A stretch of DNA of 11,576 nucleotides from DASZXJ01 sp035545895 (GTDB taxonomy: Bacteria > Planctomycetota > Phycisphaerae > Tepidisphaerales > Tepidisphaeraceae). The position numbers and the translations under genes were made by a program. This document shows positions 6,743 through 11,576 of the stretch, in pieces; positions within the stretch are counted from its first letter, which is position 1; each line of letters starts with the position of its first letter. The stretch covers positions 1 to 11,576 of the forward strand of contig DASZXJ010000105.1 of NCBI GenBank assembly GCA_035545895.1, read 5' to 3'. The notes beneath the pieces are model-generated. The model searched no databases, was not told the DNA's origin, and worked only from the letters and a program-made list of their open reading frames with translations.

Positions 6743-6774
6743 ATCGCAAATCGCAAATCCAAAATCGCAAATCG
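6735..6774. repeat. Heptamer tandem repeat AATCGCA
   Basis: Three exact AATCGCA units (6735-6755), a 7-nt degenerate unit and one more exact copy (6763-6769), followed by a partial one. It fills the short gap between the nuoA stop and aroA. It has no unique spacers and no coding role; it looks like a simple-sequence tract. Confidence 0.75.
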
Positions 6775-6776
6775 AA

Positions 6777-7190
6777 TCAGTCCCAGCGAAATACGCCTTT
6801 GCCCCAGGCGTAAATGTAGGCGAGCAGCAGGATCGCGACGAACAGAAGCATGGAAACGAGCATCACGCCGCCTTGCCCGGAATGATTTCTCATCTGGTAG
6901 CCAAAGATCGTGGCGAAGGGATAGAAGAATACGATTTCGACATCGAAGACCAGAAAGATCATGGCCACGACGTAAAAGCGGACGTTGAACCGCTTATGCG
7001 TGTCGCCAATCGGGACCATGCCGCTTTCGTAGGTGCTGGACTTCACGTCGCCGGTATTTTTCGGGCCGATCCAGGTCGATAGAATGACGTTGCCGATCAC
7101 AAACCCAAGGGCAATGACAATCAGCAAAACGACCGGCGCCCAGGAGGTGCCGAGTTCGGTGGCTTGTTGGGCCAAGGTCATTAACGACAT
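6777..7190 (-). CDS. nuoA: NADH-quinone oxidoreductase subunit A
   Basis: Small membrane subunit of respiratory complex I (NDH-1), near the junction of the peripheral and proton-pumping arms and the quinone site. 137 residues with three membrane helices at about 17-38, 75-97 and 108-129. The family block between helices 1 and 2 and into helix 2 is well conserved: KSSTYESGMVPIGDTHKRFN then VRFYVVAMIFLVFDVEIVFF (roughly residues 50-89), including the acidic FDVE in helix 2. The ATG at 7190 gives the expected short N terminus. nuoA usually heads a nuoA-N operon with nuoB next; here aroA follows instead, so the other complex I genes must be elsewhere. It is divergent from the transketolase gene across 113 bp. 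Confidence 0.95.
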   Translation of the reverse strand: MSLMTLAQQATELGTSWAPVVLLIVIALGFVIGNVILSTWIGPKNTGDVKSSTYESGMVPIGDTHKRFNVRFYVVAMIFLVFDVEIVFFYPFATIFGYQMRNHSGQGGVMLVSMLLFVAILLLAYIYAWGKGVFRWD

Positions 7191-7196
7191 GCGGGT

Positions 7197-7224
7197 AATT
7201 TATCGGCGGGGTCGGTTAATGCAA
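7197..7224 (-). promoter_or_regulatory. Candidate nuoA promoter
   Basis: On the minus strand TTGCAT (7224-7219) and TAAATT (7202-7197) are 16 bp apart. The ATG is 6 nt after the -10 box, leaving no Shine-Dalgarno, so the transcript would be leaderless or nearly so. Confidence 0.4.
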
Positions 7225-7265
7225 ATCTGATCTCCAGAATCGCGTTTTCTTGGGTGTTTCCGCCC

Positions 7266-7296
7266 TTGCCCGAGTCGATTCCGGCTGCGATTATAC
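7266..7296 (+). promoter_or_regulatory. Candidate transketolase promoter
   Basis: TTGCCC (7266-7271) and TTATAC (7291-7296) are 19 bp apart, a long spacer. The ATG at 7304 follows the -10 box by 7 nt, the same geometry as aroA and vapB, with no Shine-Dalgarno in between. Confidence 0.3.
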
Positions 7297-7303
7297 GACC
7301 CAT

Positions 7304-9211
7304 ATGGCCAATGAAACTTTTCCAATCGATTTAACCGCGCTCAAGCCGTTGAAGCTTGATCCCTCCAAGACCACTTTGACGGACGACCAGCGCAAAACCT
7401 TACAACACAACATTCAGCTTTGCCGCGACGCGATCGTCTTTTTCACCGCCGTTGCCGATGCCAAGGGGCTTGGCGGGCATACCGGCGGGGCGTATGACAC
7501 GACGCCGGAAGTGACGATCATCCGCGCCTTCATCGCCAACGATGCGCCGATCGTGCCGATCTTCTTCGACGAAGCCGGTCATCGCGTGGCGACGCAATAT
7601 CTGCTCAGCGTGCTGGATGGCGCGATGCCCGCTGAAAAGCTGCTGCACTATCGCGAATTCAATCAGCATCTGCCGGGTCATCCTGAGCTTGGGCTTACAC
7701 CGGGCGTGAAGTTCAGTTCCGGTCGGCTGGGCCATGTCTGGGCGATGGCCAACGGCGTGGCACTGGCGCATCCGGGCAAGGCCGTGTTCGTGCTCGGCTC
7801 CGACGGCGCGGAAATGGAGGGCGACGACGCCGAAGCCGCCCGGCTGGCGGTCGCCAAGCACATCAACATCAAGCTCTTCATTGACGACAACGATGTGACC
7901 ATTGCCGGCTATCCCAGTAAATATCTGCCAGGCTTTAACGTCGGAAACACCCTGGCTGGCCATGGATTGAAGGTCGAGCGCGTCGATGGCGAAAACCTCG
8001 ATGCCCTCTACGCCGGCGTGGCCAAGGCGTTCACCAGCGAAGGACCGTTTGCCCTGATTATCAAACGCATGATGGCGCCGGGCATTCCGGGCTTGGAAGG
8101 AAACCATCTCGGCCACGAATCCATCAAGGCGGCGCTGGCGCTGCCTTACCTGGAAAAACGCGGGCTGGGCAAGGCGGTGGAATTCCTCAAGGCCTGCAAG
8201 CCGGAAAAGAGCCCGCTGACCTACAAAGGCTCGACCGGCGCGGGCAAAAATCGCGACGACTTCGGCAAGATCATCAACGGCATTCTCGACGGCATACCCG
8301 TCGAAGAACGCATCGCCACCGTCCGTGTCTTCGACAACGACCTGGAAGGCTCGTGCGGTTTCCATCATATTCGCAAGGCCCATCCGGAAGTTTTCGTGGC
8401 TGGCGGAATCATGGAACGCGGCAATTTCTCCGCAGCCGCCGGGTTCGGCATGGAAAAAGGCAAGCAGGGAATTTACGGAACATTCTCCGCATTTCTTGAG
8501 ATGGCGATCTCCGAAATCACGATGGCGCGATTGAACTTCTGCAACGTGCTGGCCCACTACAGCCACGCCGGCGTGGATGACATGGCCGACAATACCTGCC
8601 ATTACGGTTTGAACAACATGTTCGCTTCTAACGGCTTGCTCGATGAGCACGATCACACGCGCCTGTATTTCCCCTGCGATCAGCACCAGTTTGCCGCGTG
8701 CATCAAGCGGATCTTCGAGGATCCCGGCATGCGGTTCGTCTTCTCCAGTCGCGCTGCCGTGCCGGATATTCTCAACGAGGACGGCAAACCGTTTTATGGC
8801 GAAGGATATAAGTTCACGCCCGGCAAGGATGATGTGATTCGCCAAGCCCCGGCGGGCGGGGGCTATATCGTCAGCTTCGGCGAAACGCTCTATCGCGCCC
8901 TCGATGCGGTCATCCGCTTGCAGGAGCAGGGCGTGAAGATCGGTTTGATCAACAAAACGACGCTCAACATTCACGACAAGGATTCGCTGAAATTGCTGAA
9001 GGATGCGCCTTTTGTGCTGGTGGCTGAAGGGTTCAACGTTCACACCGGCGTGGGCAGCAAGTACGGAACTGAACTGCTCAAGGCCGGCTTCAAGGGCAAG
9101 TACAACCACATCGGCACGCATCGCGAAGGTCCCGGCGGGCTTTGGCAGCAGATGGGTTACCAGGGTCTCGATCCCGAAGGAATCATCAAGGCGGTCAAGG
9201 CGCTGCAGTGA
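7304..9211 (+). CDS. tkt: Transketolase family protein, divergent
   Basis: A 635-residue thiamine-diphosphate enzyme with the transketolase order: ThDP-binding PP domain (about 30-300), pyrimidine-binding domain (about 335-500) and C-terminal domain (about 515-635). It likely moves two-carbon ketol units between sugar phosphates. Landmarks are GHTGG (58-62, for GHPGG), FFDEAGHRVATQYLL (87-101), LPGHPELGLTPGVKFSSGRL (123-142), the ThDP/Mg motif GSDGAEMEGDDAEAARLAVA...IDDND (165-197) and the catalytic glutamate E371 in GGIMERGNFSAAAG. Expected active-site histidines can be placed at H59, H93 and H126, and probably H268/H271 and H433, but surrounding motifs differ: SSGRLGHVWAMANG replaces the usual TTGPLGQG, and ADNTCHYG replaces EDGPTHQ. 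Substrate may differ from canonical enzymes. The frame opens at 7250, but MANETFPIDL at 7304 is the better start, as the upstream part covers promoter-like sequence. The stop overlaps the moeA start (GTGA). Confidence 0.85.
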   Translation: MANETFPIDLTALKPLKLDPSKTTLTDDQRKTLQHNIQLCRDAIVFFTAVADAKGLGGHTGGAYDTTPEVTIIRAFIANDAPIVPIFFDEAGHRVATQYLLSVLDGAMPAEKLLHYREFNQHLPGHPELGLTPGVKFSSGRLGHVWAMANGVALAHPGKAVFVLGSDGAEMEGDDAEAARLAVAKHINIKLFIDDNDVTIAGYPSKYLPGFNVGNTLAGHGLKVERVDGENLDALYAGVAKAFTSEGPFALIIKRMMAPGIPGLEGNHLGHESIKAALALPYLEKRGLGKAVEFLKACKPEKSPLTYKGSTGAGKNRDDFGKIINGILDGIPVEERIATVRVFDNDLEGSCGFHHIRKAHPEVFVAGGIMERGNFSAAAGFGMEKGKQGIYGTFSAFLEMAISEITMARLNFCNVLAHYSHAGVDDMADNTCHYGLNNMFASNGLLDEHDHTRLYFPCDQHQFAACIKRIFEDPGMRFVFSSRAAVPDILNEDGKPFYGEGYKFTPGKDDVIRQAPAGGGYIVSFGETLYRALDAVIRLQEQGVKIGLINKTTLNIHDKDSLKLLKDAPFVLVAEGFNVHTGVGSKYGTELLKAGFKGKYNHIGTHREGPGGLWQQMGYQGLDPEGIIKAVKALQ

Positions 9212-10476
9212 ACGATGCACCCGCCGATCTGTTGACGGTCGATCAGGCGCTGGCAGTGCTGGACGAAGCTCCGGTTCGGCCGCGCGTCATGCGGGTCAAA
9301 CTCCAGGACGCTGAAGGTTTTCGACTGGCTGCGCCAGTCGTGGCCGATCGGGATTATCCACCATTCGACAAGAGTTTGATGGACGGCTACGCCGTGCGCA
9401 GCGTTGATTTGCAAGCGGCTCCGACGGAATTGAACGTAGTCGGAGAGATTGCAGCCGGTCAGAGCGCAAGCGTTTCCCTTCAGCCCGGCCAGGCGATGGC
9501 GATCATGACCGGTGCGCCGATGCCCGATGGCGCGGATTCCGTCGTGCCGGTGGAGGATTCTGATTCCGCGGGACCGAATCGCGTCAGGTTGCTGGCAACG
9601 GCCCAGGCTGGACGGTTCATTGCCAGGCGCGGTTCGGATTGTGCTGCCGGCTCGGTCCTTCTGGAAAAGGGGACGAAACTGGAGGCTGCCCAACTGGCGG
9701 TGGCTGCCAGTATCGGCGCTGCCGAGGTGGATGTATTTGCCAGGCCTTGCGTGGCGGTTCTGTCCACGGGTGATGAGCTTGTTCCGATCGATCAAACGCC
9801 AGGCCCCGCGCAAATTCGCAATTCCAACAACATCATGCTCGTGGCGCTGCTGCGCCGGCTGGGCTGTGATGTCACCGATCTGGGCAGCGTGAACGATGAT
9901 CCGAAACTCATCCGCCAATCCATCGAAAAGGGGTTGCAATCCGACATCCTTTTCGTCAGCGGCGGCATGAGCATGGGGCAGTACGATTTTGTCCCGAAAA
10001 TCCTGATCGATCTTGGCGTGGATTTGAAAATCACGAAATTACGGATCAAGCCAGGCAAGCCTTTCATTTTTGGAGTGAAGGGGCAAGGGGCAAGGGGCGA
10101 GGGGCAAGTATATTCGCCTCTTGCCCCTTGCCCCTCGCCCCTTGCCCCTGCGTTTGTCTTCGGCCTGCCGGGAAATCCGGTCAGCAGCTTCGTTTGCACG
10201 CTGCGACTTTGCTCGCGGCTGATCGCGCGGATGAGCGGCTGGGCGAATCTGGATCGCTGGATCAGCGCGAAGCTTTCTGCCCCGCTGGAAACCAACGGCC
10301 CGCGTGAGTTTTATCAGCCGGCCGTTTTTGACGGTTCAATCGTCCAACCCTTGAAATGGAAAGGATCGGCTGACATCTATACTCTGGCGATGGCCAATGC
10401 CCTGATTGTTCGACCCGAAAATGCCCCGGCCCGGCCGGCGGGGGCGGAAGTCAAAATACTGGAGATCCCCTCATGA
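9208..10476 (+). CDS. moeA: Molybdopterin molybdenumtransferase MoeA
   Basis: Inserts molybdate into adenylylated molybdopterin in the last step of molybdenum cofactor synthesis, in the cytoplasm. 422 residues from a GTG start at 9208, whose GTGA overlaps the transketolase stop; longer in-frame starts would lie inside the transketolase gene. Conserved blocks are FDKSLMDGYAVRS (53-65, D59), AIMTGAPMPDGADSVVPVED (98-117), RRGSDCAAGSVLL (140-152, D144), VLSTGDELV (184-192, E190), IRNSNNIML (203-211), VSGGMSMGQYDFV (250-262, D260), LRIKPGKPF (278-286), GLPGNPVSSF (319-328) and KGSADIYTLAMANALIVRPE (385-404). Oddity: about 20 extra residues at 291-315 (KGQGARGEGQ, then PLAPCPSPLAP) between KPFIFG and FGLPGNP are encoded by a large palindrome, an in-frame insertion in what is normally a short turn. 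All blocks on both sides are intact, so the protein probably works. Confidence 0.95.
   Translation: MNDAPADLLTVDQALAVLDEAPVRPRVMRVKLQDAEGFRLAAPVVADRDYPPFDKSLMDGYAVRSVDLQAAPTELNVVGEIAAGQSASVSLQPGQAMAIMTGAPMPDGADSVVPVEDSDSAGPNRVRLLATAQAGRFIARRGSDCAAGSVLLEKGTKLEAAQLAVAASIGAAEVDVFARPCVAVLSTGDELVPIDQTPGPAQIRNSNNIMLVALLRRLGCDVTDLGSVNDDPKLIRQSIEKGLQSDILFVSGGMSMGQYDFVPKILIDLGVDLKITKLRIKPGKPFIFGVKGQGARGEGQVYSPLAPCPSPLAPAFVFGLPGNPVSSFVCTLRLCSRLIARMSGWANLDRWISAKLSAPLETNGPREFYQPAVFDGSIVQPLKWKGSADIYTLAMANALIVRPENAPARPAGAEVKILEIPS
10079..10149. repeat. Palindromic insert within moeA coding sequence
   Basis: Two 30-nt arms (10079-10108 and 10120-10149) built from repeated GGGGCAA/GGGGCGA units pair at 28 of 30 positions around an 11-nt loop (10109-10119). 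The frame stays open throughout. It adds a low-complexity loop to MoeA and would form a very stable hairpin in the mRNA. Confidence 0.85.
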
Positions 10477-10586
10477 ATCTCTCCCATATTTTGCTCGCGA
10501 TTCTCATGGCAGGCTTGTTGACCGGTGGAACCTTCACCTGCAAAAGCGGCGACGACAACCATCACCACGTTGGCATGTTCAAATAA
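10473..10586 (+). CDS. Small exported peptide, 37 residues, function unknown
   Basis: A short open frame whose ATG overlaps the moeA stop (ATGA, 10473-10476), so translation is probably coupled. It begins MNLSHILLAILMAGLLTGG, which looks like a signal peptide or a single membrane helix, and ends TFTCKSGDDNHHHVGMFK. The single cysteine at 23 is preceded by TFT, not a good lipobox, so a lipoprotein is possible but not supported. The DDNHHH stretch after the hydrophobic part could bind a metal ion. I recognise no family. Support rests on the stop/start overlap, the clean hydrophobic-then-polar layout and the TAA end just before the repeat; a chance frame cannot be excluded. Confidence 0.5.
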   Translation: MNLSHILLAILMAGLLTGGTFTCKSGDDNHHHVGMFK

Positions 10587-10620
10587 AACTTACAGATGCG
10601 AGTCGGGTTTGGTTGATTCA

Positions 10621-10683
10621 TTTAGCGCCGCCGCTTGCGGCGGGTTTGGCGCTCGAAAACCCGCCGCAAGCGGCGGGGCTAAA
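10621..10683. repeat. Palindromic repeat, copy 2
   Basis: A 27-bp arm, 9-nt loop (GGCGCTCGA) and matching arm with 26 of 27 paired. Same core as the element at 4375-4437 but inverted, since the loop is its reverse complement. It lies between the convergent small peptide gene and trmB. No thymine run follows on either strand, so it is not a standard intrinsic terminator, though the stem could still slow polymerase or shield 3' ends. Confidence 0.8.
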
Positions 10684-10738
10684 AAATTTCGGGAACAGAC
10701 CGATTTATTTACTGAATTTTCTTCGCGCTCATCGCGAT

Positions 10739-11365
10739 TCATTCCTGATCTTTCACTGCGGCGATCGCGTAAAACGGTCTGCCTTCCCGTCGATATTTTC
10801 GTTCGAAATTCGTGCCGACGAATTCCCCTTCATTCGCACTGCCGGGCCGGTTGTAATCGACGATTTTCAGCGTTGATCCTCCCACCACCTGCTCCATCTG
10901 CTCGAAATAATCGTGATGATCCGTCACGATTTGCAGTCGCCCGGCTGGAGCGAGCACGCGGATCACCTCGGCCATGAATGGCGCTTGAATCAGCCGGCGC
11001 TTGTGGTGTCTTTTCTTTGGCCAGGGGTCGGGAAAATAGATATGCACCACAGCCAGGCTTGCATCGGGCACAAATTCGTGCACGAAATAGGCTGCCTCCG
11101 CTCGGGCCGTGCGAGTGTTGGTGCACCCCGCGCGGCGAATGCGGTCGCTGGCGTAGCGCCAGAACCATCGCGCGTATTCCAATCCGAAGAAATTCACGTC
11201 AGGCCTCGTGCGGGCCTGCTCCAGCAGAAACGTTCCCTTGCCCGTGCCGATCTCCAGTTCGACGGGATTGGCATTGCCGAACATCTCCGCCCAGTTGATG
11301 GGTCGGGCGATTTGCTCGACATCCAACCCGACCGGCTCGACGATAAACTCACGATGCGGTTGCAA
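10739..11365 (-). CDS. trmB: tRNA (guanine-N7-)-methyltransferase
   Basis: Methylates N7 of G46 in the variable loop of tRNAs using SAM, in the cytoplasm. 208 residues, slightly short against E. coli TrmB (239), the difference being at the N terminus. SAM motif I is ELEIGTGKGTFLLEQA (36-51), then FFGLEYA (59-65). The signature HIYFPDPWPKKRHHKRRLIQ (108-127) carries the catalytic/tRNA-binding Asp and basic residues, and LQIVTDHHDYFEQM (144-157) and GTNFERKYRREGRPFY (184-199) are typical of the C-terminal region. The start is TTG at 11365: the frame is open further upstream but has no ATG, GTG or TTG, and GGAGG lies 4 nt before this codon. Confidence 0.93.
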   Translation of the reverse strand: MQPHREFIVEPVGLDVEQIARPINWAEMFGNANPVELEIGTGKGTFLLEQARTRPDVNFFGLEYARWFWRYASDRIRRAGCTNTRTARAEAAYFVHEFVPDASLAVVHIYFPDPWPKKRHHKRRLIQAPFMAEVIRVLAPAGRLQIVTDHHDYFEQMEQVVGGSTLKIVDYNRPGSANEGEFVGTNFERKYRREGRPFYAIAAVKDQE

Positions 11366-11369
11366 CGGA

Positions 11370-11374
11370 CCTCC
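11370..11374 (-). promoter_or_regulatory. Ribosome binding site of trmB
   Basis: GGAGG on the minus strand, 4 nt before the TTG start. It is the strongest Shine-Dalgarno in the window and decides the unusual start codon. Confidence 0.6.
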
Positions 11375-11539
11375 AGCGACCCGATTCGTCGTAAACCATC
11401 GAATGCTACTGATCCCCCCGCTGCGCTGCCAGCCGCAATGCAGGCGAATGCAGCGAGTTTGAACGTAGGAGGGTACGGTGGGATACCGTCTCGTTCGCTA
11501 GGCAACCAGTGGCGGGGGGTGGCGTTGATTCTGAGATCG

Positions 11540-11569
11540 AATGACCAATGGCCAAGTCCCAATGACCAA
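11540..11569. repeat. Short direct repeat AATGACCAA
   Basis: AATGACCAA occurs at 11540-11548 and 11561-11569 with a degenerate ATGGCCAAG between them. It is a low-complexity tract upstream of trmB that continues toward the right edge. The rest of 11375-11539 shows no gene or clear site. Confidence 0.4.
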
Positions 11570-11576
11570 CAAAATC

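Noticed and set aside
6735..6774. CRISPR-like array
   Set aside because: Units are only 7 bp and contiguous without spacers; it is a simple tandem repeat.
7250..7303. N-terminal extension of the transketolase
   Set aside because: It overlaps promoter-like sequence, and MANETFPIDL at 7304 is a more ordinary start.
7400..9220. 606-codon minus-strand open frame
   Set aside because: It is antisense to the transketolase; its length is a by-product of the codon bias and GC content of the real gene.
10621..10683. Intrinsic terminator between the peptide gene and trmB
   Set aside because: The stem is strong, but neither side has a thymine run on the proper strand and the same sequence occurs upstream of genes at 4375-4437, so it is better described as a dispersed repeat.

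Overview
The window looks like chromosomal DNA from a free-living bacterium, most likely a planctomycete or a relative. The main clues are two membrane proteins with N-terminal zinc ribbons, one of them of the CGYxLxGL...CPECGxxFDP type I associate with Planctomycetes, and intergenic regions full of short palindromic repeats. No rRNA, tRNA, CRISPR array or transposase is visible, so the taxonomic call is an inference.

Layout, left to right. Positions 1-809 hold a minus-strand cluster: a VapB/VapC toxin-antitoxin pair with its own promoter and a triple TGATGCG operator-like array, followed by the 5' end of a sugar phosphate isomerase/epimerase-like gene that runs off the left edge. Positions 960-4314 are a minus-strand run: a zinc-ribbon membrane protein, a SAM-dependent methyltransferase 12 bp after it, then a class I iron-sulfur fumarase. 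The last two are separated by a nested palindromic element that also supplies the end of the methyltransferase. A second zinc-ribbon membrane protein (4491-5381, plus) is divergent from the first, across a palindromic repeat. Positions 5395-7190 (minus) carry nuoA and aroA. Positions 7304-10586 (plus) carry a divergent transketolase, moeA and a 37-residue exported peptide, all joined by 4-nt stop/start overlaps. trmB (10739-11365, minus) closes the window, with a second copy of the 63-bp palindrome lying between it and the peptide gene.

Most genes are housekeeping: TCA cycle (fumarase), respiratory complex I (nuoA), shikimate pathway (aroA), pentose phosphate chemistry (transketolase), molybdenum cofactor (moeA) and tRNA modification (trmB). 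They do not form one pathway. The less ordinary signals are: an in-frame palindromic element inside moeA; a coupled small peptide gene; two copies of a 63-bp palindrome and a larger nested palindromic element; promoter-like boxes sitting 6-9 nt before five start codons, which suggests leaderless or near-leaderless transcripts; and a transketolase whose active-site motifs are strongly altered. No stretch longer than about 220 bp lacks a gene.
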